Shown one piece after another: positions 52,681 to 63,052 of a stretch of 64,000 nt of DNA. This DNA is from Streptomyces sp. L-9-10 (GTDB taxonomy: Bacteria; Actinomycetota; Actinomycetes; Streptomycetales; Streptomycetaceae), in assembly GCF_004151105.1 (NCBI RefSeq), contig NZ_PHRF01000035.1:124001-188000 (forward strand), written 5' to 3'. The notes under the pieces were generated by a model that made no database searches, had not been told where the DNA came from, and was given only the letters and a program-made list of their open reading frames with translations. The position numbers and the translations under genes are program-made. How positions within the stretch are numbered: position 1 is the first letter of the stretch; every line of letters begins with the position of its first letter.

Positions 52681-52768
52681 GGGAGAGGGTCGGGGTCCCC
52701 ACGGGAGAGGGTCAGGATCCTCACGGGAGAGGGCCGGGGTCCTCACGGGAGAAGGCCGGGGCAGTGGC
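52681..52768. repeat. 22-base tandem repeat, about four copies, upstream of pcaDC
   Basis: Units at 52681-52702, 52703-52724, 52725-52746 and a decayed copy at 52747-52768 share the core GGGAGAGGGTCGGGGTCCTCAC with one to four differences each. They lie 46-133 bases before the pcaDC start, inside the gap to the glycosyltransferase gene. Two turns of helix per unit would place them on the same DNA face. Confidence 0.8.
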
Positions 52769-52935
52769 CGGACCTCCCCCACGGATCCGCCGACGGATGA
52801 AGATCCTCCGCAGCCGGCCTCACCTGTCGGCGCCTCGGAAGTGTCCCGTCCGGGATCGGTCGGAGCGTTCTTCCCCGGCCTCGTCGCTCGTGCGTGGTGG
52901 CGTCGTCCCGGCCCGGCGTGCCGGGTCGGCCTCGC

Positions 52936-54141
52936 TCACCGGAGGGTGTCGAGCAGCCGGTTCGCGGCCACCGTCGCTCCGTCGGTGCGGATCCTGGTGC
53001 CCAGAGCCTTGGCCCGTGCCCGGGTCTCGGGCGCCAGGGCCGTCTTGAACGCGACACCGAGGGACTCGACGGTCGGAGCCGGACCATCGGGTGCCGCGCC
53101 GATATCCAGGTCCGCCACCCGGCCGGCCCAGTACGGGTTGTCCGCCAGCTGGAGGGCTACCACCACTTGCGGCACGCCCGCCCGGGCGGCCGTCAGCGTC
53201 GTACCCGCGCCGCCGTGGTGTACCACGGCGGCCACCCTGCCGAACAGACACTGTTGGTTGATCTCGCCGATGGCGAAGCAGTCGTCCCGGTCGTCGACCA
53301 GGTCCAGGTCCGCCCAGCCGCGGGAGACGAGTACGCGGTGGCCTTGTGCGCGGATCGCCTCGATGGCCCTGCGGACGATGTCCGGCGACGGGCGCATGCT
53401 GCCGAAGCCCACATAGACCGGCGGCGCGCCCGCGTCCAGGAACGTCACCAGTTCGGCCGGGAGCGGGCGTTCGTCCGCCAGGGTCCACGCACCGGTCTGG
53501 ATCACGTCGAGGCCGGGGGTCGCCCGCCACGGTCCGAGGACCGGGTCCGCCGCCAGCCACGGCCGGCCGGTGAAGACGTGGTCGCGGACGTTGTCGACCG
53601 GTGGCAGACCGATCGACGCGCGGTGGCCGTTGAGCGTCTCGGCGAATTGCGCGTTCACGTGGTGGGCGTCCAGCTCCCACAGCGTCCGGTTGTCGCTCGC
53701 CTCCGGCTCGGGCCAGCCCGCCCGCGGGGGCGGCGCGTGGTGCGGCGACGGCAGGTTGACCGCCGAATAGCTCGTGTACACGTAGCGGATGCCCGCTGCC
53801 TCGGCCACGGACCGCGCGGCGATCTGCGCCAGGCCGGCCACCACCAGCGCGTCACATCCGTCGGCCGCCGTGGGGAGGATGTCGAATTGCGCGTCGACCA
53901 ACTCGGTCCGGTACCGGGACAGTTCGGCCGCCGACGGCAGACCCGTCCCGCGCATCAACTCCCGTACCGGCGGCCCGACCGGCACCAGTTGTACTCCGAT
54001 GCCCGCCAGCCGCTCCGCGAACTCCTCGTCGGGCGGGGCGCACATCCGCACCTCCACGCCGAGCGCCCGTAGCCGCACCGCGAGTGCCACCAGCGGTTCG
54101 ACATCACCACGCGTCCCGTACGTGGACAACAGCACCCGCAT
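52936..54141 (-). CDS. GT1-family glycosyltransferase (natural-product type)
   Basis: Transfers a sugar from a nucleotide sugar to an aglycone. The 401-residue GT-B protein starts RVLLSTYGTRGDVEPLVALAVRLRALGVEVRMCAPPDEEF and contains the UDPGT/GtfE-like acceptor part (AEAAGIRYVYTSYSAVNLPSPHH). The donor-binding motif is VVHHGGAGTTLTAARAGVPQVVVALQLADNPYWAGRV, with His-His-Gly-Gly typical of vancomycin-, macrolide- and polyketide-tailoring transferases. No polyketide or peptide synthase is in view. Start ATG at 54141. The neighbouring plus-strand sugar-nucleotidyltransferase-like gene could supply a donor. Confidence 0.9.
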   Translation of the reverse strand: MRVLLSTYGTRGDVEPLVALAVRLRALGVEVRMCAPPDEEFAERLAGIGVQLVPVGPPVRELMRGTGLPSAAELSRYRTELVDAQFDILPTAADGCDALVVAGLAQIAARSVAEAAGIRYVYTSYSAVNLPSPHHAPPPRAGWPEPEASDNRTLWELDAHHVNAQFAETLNGHRASIGLPPVDNVRDHVFTGRPWLAADPVLGPWRATPGLDVIQTGAWTLADERPLPAELVTFLDAGAPPVYVGFGSMRPSPDIVRRAIEAIRAQGHRVLVSRGWADLDLVDDRDDCFAIGEINQQCLFGRVAAVVHHGGAGTTLTAARAGVPQVVVALQLADNPYWAGRVADLDIGAAPDGPAPTVESLGVAFKTALAPETRARAKALGTRIRTDGATVAANRLLDTLR

Positions 54142-54534
54142 TCAGCGCCCTCTTTCGCTCTGTCTTCCCCTACCGTCCCGGCCCGTGCCCGCCCGGACTT
54201 CGAGCGGCCCTCGTTGACGGCGACGCGTCGGCCGTAGCGGATGCGCGGCAGCAGTGTACGTCGCGTGGTCGTGCACGCGGCGGCCGACGAGGGGCCCAAC
54301 TCGGGCGCCCCGATGCAGACTTCCGGCTCCGTGGGCGGCGGAGAGCTTCCGCCGGGCCCCCCTCGCCGACAATCTTGTCGATCATCAGCGCTCCCTCTCG
54401 CGTGGGACCGTCCTCGATGACTACGGTGAGCGCCGGCGTGCCTTTCGGGCCGACGGCGGCGTCGGCCCCGGGCCGCCCGTATCCACCGAGGCGCGCAAGG
54501 TTCCCGATCGTCAACACAACCTGAGAGCCACTCC
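54142..54534. other. Long intergenic region with no supported gene
   Basis: 393 bases between the divergent glycosyltransferase and the nucleotidyltransferase. Several open frames exist (a minus frame 54170-54517 starts LTIGNLARLGGYGRPG), but none has a ribosome site or convincing composition. It must hold the promoters of both neighbours. I could not pick a reliable operator or terminator. Confidence 0.5.
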
Positions 54535-55239
54535 ATGCATAGTTCGTCCGTGCCCAGCCCTGATGTTTCGGTCATCTTGCCCTGCGCCGGATTCGGAACG
54601 CGCTTCGGAGCGCCCTACTCGAAGGAACTGCACTGTCTGGCTCCTGGGGTCACCGTGCTGGACCGCAGCCTGGAGGCCGTTGTCGAACTGGCCAAGAGCG
54701 GACTCAACGTGCGCCTGGTCGTCGTGTTCGGGACGCACAAGCTGGACACGGTGCGTTATCTCGCGCGTTACGCCGAGACCGTTCACATGGTCTTCGTCTA
54801 CCAGGACGAGTCGTTCGGACCGGGGCTCGACGGGGCGATCCGGTCCGCCCTGCCGATGACGCACGGGCCAGTGGCCCTTGTCCTGCCTGACATCGTTATC
54901 ACCGGCGCGGGCAGTACCGGCAGTCTTCTCGCCGCACTGCGGCACATAGAGGTGGCGGGTTGGAGCGTCATAGCCGCCGAAGAGCGGGATCCCGACACCC
55001 TGCGACAGATGGGAGCGCTGGCCGTGGTCGAAGGGGGCGGCGTCATGACAGTCGAGGCGGCCACCGACAAACCGGCGGATCCTTCGGGCTTCAACGCGTT
55101 CTGGGGCATGGTGGCAGTCACCGCGGAGGAGGCACACCGGTTGCCCGACGTGGTGAGCAAAGGGGCGGACAGCCCGCTGGCCGGTGCGGTCGCTCTCATG
55201 GTGGAGCGCATCGTCAACTACAACACCGCCGCGGGCTGA
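54535..55239 (+). CDS. Sugar-phosphate nucleotidyltransferase-like protein
   Basis: A 234-residue GT-A-fold protein. Residues about 12-30, [22 protein letters not shown], carry the NTP-transferase signature (PAAGxGxR/K-type with Cys in place of the second Ala). [37 protein letters not shown] is the second metal-binding region. It is shorter than full RmlA or GalU proteins and lacks a left-handed helix domain. By family it would make an NDP-sugar or CDP-alcohol from a sugar or alditol phosphate. It may serve the adjacent glycosyltransferase, but they are on opposite strands. Start ATG at 54535. Confidence 0.8.
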   Translation: MHSSSVPSPDVSVILPCAGFGTRFGAPYSKELHCLAPGVTVLDRSLEAVVELAKSGLNVRLVVVFGTHKLDTVRYLARYAETVHMVFVYQDESFGPGLDGAIRSALPMTHGPVALVLPDIVITGAGSTGSLLAALRHIEVAGWSVIAAEERDPDTLRQMGALAVVEGGGVMTVEAATDKPADPSGFNAFWGMVAVTAEEAHRLPDVVSKGADSPLAGAVALMVERIVNYNTAAG

Positions 55240-55298
55240 CGCCGCAGGCACAGGCGCCGGCGAGAGCGCCGCCGCGGTGCCCCTACTGTGGAGTGGTG

Positions 55299-55829
55299 AT
55301 GACTGCGGTGATCGTTCTCAACGGCGGTTCCAGCTCGGGGAAGTCCGGGATCGCCCGGTGCCTGCAGGCGGTTCTGCCGGATACGTGGCTGGCTGTCGGG
55401 ACCGACACGCTGGTTGACGCGCTGCCCGCGCACATGCGGGCGTCGGATGCGGGGATCGAGTTCGCTCCGGACGGTGGGGTGGCCGTCGGGCCGGAGTTCC
55501 GGACGCTGGAAGCGGCATGGATCGAGGGGGTCGCCGCGATGGCCCGTGCGGGCGCCCGCGTCATCGTGGACGAGGTCTTCCTCGGCGGGGCGGAGTCGCA
55601 GCAGCGATGGCGGAAGGCTCTGCGCGACCTCGGGGTGCTGTGGGTCGGCGTCCGGTGCGACAGTGCGGTTGCCGCAGGCCGTGAGGTCGCACGAGGCGAT
55701 CGGGTCGTCGGGATGGCCGCGTCCCAGGCAGCTGTGGTCCACCGGGGCGTGGTCTATGACCTGGAAGTGGACACCACGCATACCGAGTCGGTGGAGTGCG
55801 CACGGACCATCGCCGCACGTGTCATGTGA
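55299..55829 (+). CDS. Chloramphenicol phosphotransferase-like P-loop kinase
   Basis: A 176-residue P-loop protein. The Walker A motif is [16 protein letters not shown] (residues about 7-22), followed by [19 protein letters not shown], as in the self-resistance chloramphenicol 3-O-phosphotransferases of Streptomyces. [17 protein letters not shown] contributes the base-like Asp, and [18 protein letters not shown] residues contact nucleotide. The family phosphorylates hydroxyls on small substrates. Real targets vary, so antibiotic resistance is a possibility only. It lies 59 bases after the nucleotidyltransferase gene on the same strand. ATG start at 55299. Confidence 0.82.
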   Translation: MTAVIVLNGGSSSGKSGIARCLQAVLPDTWLAVGTDTLVDALPAHMRASDAGIEFAPDGGVAVGPEFRTLEAAWIEGVAAMARAGARVIVDEVFLGGAESQQRWRKALRDLGVLWVGVRCDSAVAAGREVARGDRVVGMAASQAAVVHRGVVYDLEVDTTHTESVECARTIAARVM

Positions 55830-56058
55830 CCGAGCGCCCGGCTGTCCGCCACTGTGACGGCGGCACCATGACGACGGCAGGGGCGGCCCGGTTGTCGTAT
55901 CGGTCGGCGTCGTATCGGACGGCATCGTTCGGACGGTCTCGTATCGGACGCGTTGGCCGACGCCCGCACCCGGAGCGCCGGGAGCGGGACTCCGCCGCCG
56001 GACCGGATGGATCTCCGTGGCCGGAACCGTCGGCGGAGTTCGCCTCGGGGGCGTCCGC

Positions 56059-57571
<1,513 letters not shown>

Positions 57572-58615
57572 TCAGAAGGCGATGCGGACCTTGAGGGCCG
57601 AGCGGTCGTCCATCGCGCGATAGCCGTCCGGGACGCCGTCCAGGTCCACGGTGCGATCGAAGACCAGCCCCGGGTCGATCGCGCCGGACAGCACATCCGG
57701 CAGCAGCTCGGGGATGTAGGCGCGGGCGGGGGCGACGCCACCGGCCAGCGCCACATTGCGGTCGAACATCTGGGTGATGGACACACCGGCGGAGCCGCCG
57801 TGCGGCACACCCACGTAGCCGACCGCACCGCCGTCACGGGCGAGTGAGATCGCGGTGCGCATCGACTCCTCGGTGCCGACGGCCTCCAGGACGGCGTGCG
57901 CGCCCCGGCCGCCGGTCAGCTCGTCGACGGCCTCGATCGCCGCGTCACCGCGCTCGGCGACCACGTCCGTGGCACCGAAGGCGCGAGCGATGTCGGTACG
58001 GTCCCGGTGGCGGCCGAGCGCGATGATCCGGTCGGCACCGAGCCGGTGAGCGGCGAGCACACCGCACAGGCCGACCGCGCCGTCGCCGACCACGGCGACC
58101 GTGCTTCCCGGCCGGACCCTGGCGGCGACCGCGGCGTGGTGGCCGGTGCTCATCACGTCGGACAGCGCGAGCAGGCCGGGCAGCAGCTTCTTCTCGCCGG
58201 CCGCTTCCTTGGGCAGCTTGACCAGGGTGCCGTCGGCGAACGGCACCCGGACGGCCTCGCCCTGGCCGCCGTCCGAGCCGACCTCGCCCCAGATTCCGCC
58301 CTGGGGGCAGGAGGTGTGCAGGCCCTCCCGGCAGAAGTCGCAGCTGCCGTCCGACCAGACGAACGGCGCGATCACGAAATCACCAGGGGTGAACCCGATC
58401 ACCTCGGAACCGGTCTCCTCGACGATGCCGAGGAACTCGTGACCGATCCGCTGTCCGGCGACCCGGGACGCCACGCCCCGGTACGCCCACAGGTCACTGC
58501 CACAGATACACGCGTTGACCACCCGCACCACGGCGTCGGTCGGCTGCCGGACCACGGGGTCGGGCACCTCCTCGATCCGGATGTCGTTGAGGCCATGGAT
58601 CACGGTGGCACGCAC
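57572..58615 (-). CDS. Zinc-dependent alcohol dehydrogenase (MDR family)
   Basis: A 347-residue NAD(P)-linked dehydrogenase read from the GTG at 58615 with AGGAG eight bases before it (VRATVIHGLNDIRIEEVPDPVV). Zinc ligands are Cys in CICGSDLWAY, the HE pair in RIGHEFLGIVEE and the four structural Cys in SDGSCDFCREGLHTSCPQGG. The Rossmann motif is VAVVGDGAVGLCGVLAAHRLGADRIIALG. It may oxidise or reduce an alcohol, aldehyde or polyol. It diverges from a LysR gene 107 bases away, which is the likely regulator. Confidence 0.9.
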   Translation of the reverse strand: MRATVIHGLNDIRIEEVPDPVVRQPTDAVVRVVNACICGSDLWAYRGVASRVAGQRIGHEFLGIVEETGSEVIGFTPGDFVIAPFVWSDGSCDFCREGLHTSCPQGGIWGEVGSDGGQGEAVRVPFADGTLVKLPKEAAGEKKLLPGLLALSDVMSTGHHAAVAARVRPGSTVAVVGDGAVGLCGVLAAHRLGADRIIALGRHRDRTDIARAFGATDVVAERGDAAIEAVDELTGGRGAHAVLEAVGTEESMRTAISLARDGGAVGYVGVPHGGSAGVSITQMFDRNVALAGGVAPARAYIPELLPDVLSGAIDPGLVFDRTVDLDGVPDGYRAMDDRSALKVRIAF

Positions 58616-58690
58616 GAAAACTCCTGGGCACTGCTCGGCACGGGTTGACGGAGACCAGAGTCGCCGCACAAGCGTTCCCATGTCCAGCTA

Positions 58691-58717
58691 CATCTTCTAC
58701 AGAACCTCTTTAAGATG
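58691..58717. promoter_or_regulatory. Inverted repeat and -10 in the dehydrogenase/LysR gap
   Basis: CATCTT (58691-58696) and AAGATG (58712-58717) are inverted repeats with a 15-base gap, similar in size to LysR-type recognition sites. TAAGAT (58711-58716) overlapping the right arm is a good -10, ending six bases before the LysR ATG, so the transcript is probably leaderless and autoregulated. Confidence 0.65.
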
Positions 58718-58722
58718 AACTA

Positions 58723-59679
58723 ATGCTCGATGTTCGACGACTGGTTCTCCTGCGCGACCTGGACGTACACGGCACCGTGACCGCCGTGGCCGAACTTCAC
58801 GGCGTCACCCCTTCCGCCGTCTCACAGCAGCTACGACTCCTGGAGGAGGAGACGCGCACCCGGCTCCTGGAACGCACGGGACGCTCCATCCGCCTCACAG
58901 CGGCCGGACGCCGGCTGGCCGAGGACACCGAGAACGTGCTCACGGCTCTCGAACAAGCCCAGAACCGGCTGCACACCGGAACCGGCAGACCGGTCGGCCC
59001 CCTCCATTTCGCCTGCTTCCCCAGCGCCCTCACGCCACTGGCCGCCCCACTCTGCGATGCCCTGGAGAACGTCCACCGGGATCTGAGCCTGCACATCACC
59101 GAGGCCGAACCCGAGACCGCGGTCCGGCTCCTCCTCCAGCGTCACATCGACATCGCGCTGGTCTACCGCTACACCAACCTCGCCACACCCCCGCACCCCG
59201 GCGTCGAAACCCACACGCTGCGAACCGATCCGCTGGTCGCGGTCCTGCGCGGCGATCACCCGGCGGTTCACCCCGAGGGATCCCCGGTCGAGCTGCGAGA
59301 ACTCGCGAACACCCCGTGGATCACCGCCCCGCCGCAAACGGCGTGCGGGGACGCCGTCCTCCAGGCCTGCCGGTCAGCCGGTTTCACCCCGCAGGTACGA
59401 CACACGTGCACCGACTTCTCCGCCATGATCGCCCTCGCCGCGAGCGGCGGCCATACGGTCCTCGTCCCCCGCATGGCCACGGCCCACCTCCCGCCGGCAC
59501 TGAGCGTACGACCGGTGACCGACCGCACACTCGCCCGCACGATCGAGACCGCGGTCCGCCACGGCACGGCCAACGAACCCGCGATCGCCGCGTGCCTCAC
59601 CGCACTTCACGCCCTCAACCCCGACAGCCCAGCGGACACAACAAACACACCACGTGGCTCTGCCGGGAATCAGGACTGA
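58723..59679 (+). CDS. LysR-family transcriptional regulator
   Basis: A 318-residue regulator. Residues 1-60 are the winged helix-turn-helix (RRLVLLRDLDVHGTVTAVAELHGVTPSAVSQQLRLLEEETRTRLLERTGRSIRLTAAG). Residues about 90-300 form the substrate-binding domain (GPLHFACFPSALTPLAAPLCDAL, VYRYTNLATPP). It diverges from the alcohol dehydrogenase gene and presumably controls it, with the ligand unknown. The last 15 residues are polar and Asn/Thr-rich. Confidence 0.92.
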   Translation: MLDVRRLVLLRDLDVHGTVTAVAELHGVTPSAVSQQLRLLEEETRTRLLERTGRSIRLTAAGRRLAEDTENVLTALEQAQNRLHTGTGRPVGPLHFACFPSALTPLAAPLCDALENVHRDLSLHITEAEPETAVRLLLQRHIDIALVYRYTNLATPPHPGVETHTLRTDPLVAVLRGDHPAVHPEGSPVELRELANTPWITAPPQTACGDAVLQACRSAGFTPQVRHTCTDFSAMIALAASGGHTVLVPRMATAHLPPALSVRPVTDRTLARTIETAVRHGTANEPAIAACLTALHALNPDSPADTTNTPRGSAGNQD

Positions 59680-59885
59680 CAAGCCCTCGTGTTGGGCAAC
59701 CGCGCGACCAGAAGCGGTCCTACGTCACGCCGCGGCCGCTGGTGCCGTGGTCGCAGACGGACCGGACACGAGCGGTACGGGACCAACCACACGTGCTGGC
59801 GCCGCCCTGCCGGCTCCCCGACACCACGGCTGCTTCGCGGGCCGTATCACTGGCGCCCGTAGAGCCTTGCTGTCACCCTCTTCTC

Positions 59886-60407
59886 GTGGATGCTGGGACT
59901 GCGGCGGTTCTGGGCGCCGGGGTGGGCGTAGTGGGAACAACCCTTGCGGCGATCGTTGCCGGAGTAGCGGGACAACGGCAGGTTCGGGCTGAGCATCGCC
60001 ACTGGCGACGCCAGCTGCGCCGTGATGCCTATGCCGCCTTCACGGTCAAGGCTGATGAGGTTCATGGGGCGCTGCGGGGTATCGAGGCCGAGTTGGCCAG
60101 GCCAGGCCATGATCTTGACGGGCTGCGCGGCACGCTTGACGAGACCCGCGGGCTGGTACGAGGAGATCTGGCCGATGCCCAGACTGCCGTCGAGCTGGAA
60201 GGGCCGAGGGAACTGGCCCTCATGGCCGGCGAGTTGGCCAAGTCGCTGTCGGCCTGCGTGGCGGCGATTCAGGCGAGAACCATCGGGCGAGAGGGCAGCG
60301 ACGCGCTGGCGGCGAACGAGTCGCATCGCATCCGGCGTTTCCTCAACCACGCGTCGAACAAGCGAGAGCAGTTTGTGAGTCACGCGCGCAAAGCCATCGA
60401 TGTATGA
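59886..60407 (+). CDS. Small membrane-anchored helical protein
   Basis: A 173-residue protein read from a GTG at 59886 (VDAGTAAVLGAGVGVVGTTLAAIVAGVAG). The first 25 residues are an N-terminal transmembrane helix. The rest is helical and charged (QRQVRAEHRHWRRQLRRDAYAAFTVKADEVHGALRGIEAELAR, then ELALMAGELAKSLSACVAAI) and lies in the cytoplasm. It may form a coiled coil. Proteins of this shape recur in Streptomyces without known function. No clear ribosome site is seen, so the start is uncertain. A longer frame from 59316 is antisense-like and not supported. Confidence 0.55.
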   Translation: MDAGTAAVLGAGVGVVGTTLAAIVAGVAGQRQVRAEHRHWRRQLRRDAYAAFTVKADEVHGALRGIEAELARPGHDLDGLRGTLDETRGLVRGDLADAQTAVELEGPRELALMAGELAKSLSACVAAIQARTIGREGSDALAANESHRIRRFLNHASNKREQFVSHARKAIDV

Positions 60408-60490
60408 GCGTGCAATACCTGCGGGCGAACACCGGCCCCCCGTGTCAGCGGTGGGCGGACGTAGTAGCCCGGTTACGGCGGCCGGCCGTT

Positions 60491-61942
60491 TCAGTGGCCG
60501 AAGTCGGGGCCGTCGCCCGGCGTCGGCTCCAGTCCCAGATCCGTGGGCCTGATGAGCGTCGGCCTGGAAGTGCTGATGCCGGACGGGCCGCCGCGCAGGA
60601 CCCGTACCGTGTCGTCGGCCCCGCTCTCGTTCCAGGTGCCGCCCGCCAGTTCGGCCGCGCCGTCGCCGTTCAGGTCCTGGATCGCCAGAGGGCCCATCGG
60701 GAGGCCCGTGCTCTTCGCGTTCTTGCCGGTCAGGCCCTCCGGTCCGCCGCGCAGCACCAGGGTCACCGACTCATTGCCCTGGCCGGCCTTGACCGGAGCG
60801 TTGAACGCGACGTCGGCGTAACCGTCTCCGTTCACATCACCTGTCGCCGGCGTGTACCCGAAGCCGCAGTGGGAGGAGACCGGCCTGCCGGGCAGCCCCG
60901 CTGTCTTCTCGTTGATCGTCGTGGGTTTCAGGCTGGTGCTCTGCCCGCTCTTTCCGCCGTAGGCGACCATCAGCCGGCTGCCGCCCTCGGGCACGGCTAT
61001 GTCGCCGATGCTCTCGCAGGTGAGGCTGACGATCACATCGGCGAAGCCGTCCTTGTTCACGTCGGACGTGAGGGTGACCGAGCCGTACATGTCCTTGCCG
61101 CGCGCGTCCTTGAGGCGCGGGCCCTTCTTCAGTACCCCGTCGGCCGCGCCGCGGTACACGACGGTGGCGCGGGGTATCGGCATCTCGTCCGCGAACACGT
61201 GCGACCAGGTGACCACCAGATCGTCCCTGCCGTCGCCGTTCACGTCGCCGACGCCGGTGGGCCGGGGCGTGTAGTACGACGACGTGTCGGGCGTGAGGTC
61301 GAGCGTCCTCGTACGAGCGGGCCTGCCCGCCCGGGTGAACGGGCCGAACCGTACCGTCGCCTTGGAGCCCGTGCTTCCGCTCGTGACGAGGTCGGCGCGG
61401 CCGTCGCCGTCGAAGTCGCCGGCGACCGGCGTGGCGCCGGTCAGCCCGACCGCTCCGGAGAGCTTCTTCTTTCCGCCCCAGACCACGAAGACCGTATTGT
61501 TGCCGGCCTGCGTGATGAGGTCGCTGCGGCCGTCGCCGTCGAGGTCGGCCGAGATGGCGTGGCTGCCGAAGCGGCCGCCGGTGCCCGCCTTGCCGAGGCC
61601 GAGGCTGTCCTGGGTGATCACCTGGTGGCGCCGGATGTCGGGGCCGGCCGTCGAGCCGGGCACCACGGCCACGTAACCGGCGGCGTACTTTCCGTCGACC
61701 GTGGCCGAGGTGTCGGTGATGACGAGATCCTCGTTCCCGTCGCCGTCGAAGTCGGCGTGGGCCCCGTCGGTGTCGGGGTCGGCCGCGGGCCGCTTCGTGG
61801 CGGTGGCCGAGGCCGTGGCGGTAGCGGTGGCCGTGGCGGTCTGCGTGACGCCCGGTGAGACGGTGGAGTCGGGTACGACGTCGGGGGCCCCGCAGGCGGC
61901 TACCGCGACCAGGGCCAGGAGGGTGACACGTCGTTTCCTCAT
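60491..61942 (-). CDS. Secreted FG-GAP/VCBS repeat lipoprotein
   Basis: A 483-residue lipoprotein with signal MRKRRVTLLALVAVAACG (lipobox VAAC). After a Thr/Ala-repeat linker (TATATATATASATATK), about seven FG-GAP repeats follow. Each has a DxDGDGxxD-type calcium loop (HADFDGDGNEDLVIT, DLDGDGRSDLIT, DFDGDGRADLVT, DVNGDGRDDLVV, DVNKDGFADVIV, DVNGDGYADVAF, DLNGDGAAELAG). They build an integrin-like seven-bladed propeller that binds calcium and probably ligand outside the cell. No catalytic domain is attached. Streptomycetes have many paralogues of unknown role. Confidence 0.93.
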   Translation of the reverse strand: MRKRRVTLLALVAVAACGAPDVVPDSTVSPGVTQTATATATATASATATKRPAADPDTDGAHADFDGDGNEDLVITDTSATVDGKYAAGYVAVVPGSTAGPDIRRHQVITQDSLGLGKAGTGGRFGSHAISADLDGDGRSDLITQAGNNTVFVVWGGKKKLSGAVGLTGATPVAGDFDGDGRADLVTSGSTGSKATVRFGPFTRAGRPARTRTLDLTPDTSSYYTPRPTGVGDVNGDGRDDLVVTWSHVFADEMPIPRATVVYRGAADGVLKKGPRLKDARGKDMYGSVTLTSDVNKDGFADVIVSLTCESIGDIAVPEGGSRLMVAYGGKSGQSTSLKPTTINEKTAGLPGRPVSSHCGFGYTPATGDVNGDGYADVAFNAPVKAGQGNESVTLVLRGGPEGLTGKNAKSTGLPMGPLAIQDLNGDGAAELAGGTWNESGADDTVRVLRGGPSGISTSRPTLIRPTDLGLEPTPGDGPDFGH

Positions 61943-62199
61943 GCCGAGTTGGACCGGGGCCGCCCCCGAATGGTTGTGTCGGCCGCCGGACGGACCGTAC
62001 GGCGGTGCCCACGACGATCACGGTCGTCCGAAATCGGCCTGTTCTCCCGCACGGGCGCCTCACCGCCCCCTGTTCGCCGTCGTGTGCGCCTGGTTGGCTG
62101 AGCCGGCCGGGCGGTGCCCATCACGCTCGGGCCACCGGCATCCATGAATCACCTTGTGCCCGACCACGGGATTCCATCGACTGGAGGAAGAGGTCCTTC

Positions 62200-62919
62200 A
62201 TGCACGTGACACGCCGTCTCACCGCACTGGCCGCGACCGTCGCCGCGCTCACCCTGGCTCTCGTATCGCCGGCCGCGGCCTCCTCACCGGCCACCGCCCC
62301 GGCCCCTGCTGCTTCCGCCCCGGCCACGGCCGCGGTGGGGCCGGTGCAGCTCTACATCGGTGGTCTGGGGAGCGGCCCGTACAACGTCGCCGTGCAGTCG
62401 GCCGTCGCCACCGCCGCGGACAGCGCCGTGGCCAGGGGCTTCGACCCCGCCCGGTGCAACCTGGTCAAGGGCCCGACGATCGTCAACCAACTCCCCAACG
62501 GATACGTGCAGGTCGCCGTCGAATACCTCTGCGCGGGAGAACCGTACGCCCCGGGTCCGACGTTCATGCTGAACCGCTATCACAAGAGCTCCGACACACA
62601 GAGCAACAGCTGGTACCACCCCGCCGGATACCAGTTGCAGGGGCCGCTGGGCTCGCTCTACGCGTACGCGGCTCCCGACACCACTCCGCTGTACCTCTGC
62701 CAGGTCAGGGGTGACCACTTCACCAGCACGGACGTCAACTGCGAGGGCCAGCAGTACGTGACCCGCCTCGGCTGGCTCCACACCAGTCCGCCGGCGGGCG
62801 TGGCCACCGTTCAGTTGCTCCGCTGCCTGCGGAACGAGAACCGGCAGATCTTCGACTCCATCCAGCCCAACTGCGAAGGGCAGATCCACGGAGGCGTGCT
62901 CGGCTACACCCTCGCCTGA
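62200..62919 (+). CDS. Secreted protein with duplicated NCEGQ motif
   Basis: A 239-residue protein from the ATG at 62200, with GGAGGAAGAGG before it. Residues 1-30 are a signal peptide. A Pro/Ala linker follows, then an IGGLGSGPYNVAVQSAVATAADSAVARGFDPARCNLV domain. Two repeats of LYLCQVRGDHFTSTDVNCEGQQYVTRLGWL and LLRCLRNENRQIFDSIQPNCEGQIHGGVLGYTL close the protein. The Cys-rich, Gly-Tyr/Trp-ending repeat resembles extracellular beta-trefoil/DUF5648-like modules found at the ends of bacterial hydrolases. Here it stands without an enzyme. It may bind cell-surface glycans. Function not shown. Confidence 0.78.
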   Translation: MHVTRRLTALAATVAALTLALVSPAAASSPATAPAPAASAPATAAVGPVQLYIGGLGSGPYNVAVQSAVATAADSAVARGFDPARCNLVKGPTIVNQLPNGYVQVAVEYLCAGEPYAPGPTFMLNRYHKSSDTQSNSWYHPAGYQLQGPLGSLYAYAAPDTTPLYLCQVRGDHFTSTDVNCEGQQYVTRLGWLHTSPPAGVATVQLLRCLRNENRQIFDSIQPNCEGQIHGGVLGYTLA

Positions 62920-63052
62920 CACCCTGGTCGGGCGAGGGCCGGGGGACCGCTCCGCGCAGTGTCGTTTCGGCGATGAAATCGCTGGACCATACGGGTGAGT
63001 TGGCGGCCGAGGGGCTGTTGCGCGCTTACGCGGACTGCCTAAATCCGGGGGT

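Noticed and set aside
54170..54517. 115-codon minus-strand frame before the glycosyltransferase
   Set aside because: The first part (LTIGNLARLGGYGRPG, VVIEDGPTREGALMIDK) looks partly protein-like, but the rest is Arg/Pro-rich, there is no ribosome site, and no family match was recognised.
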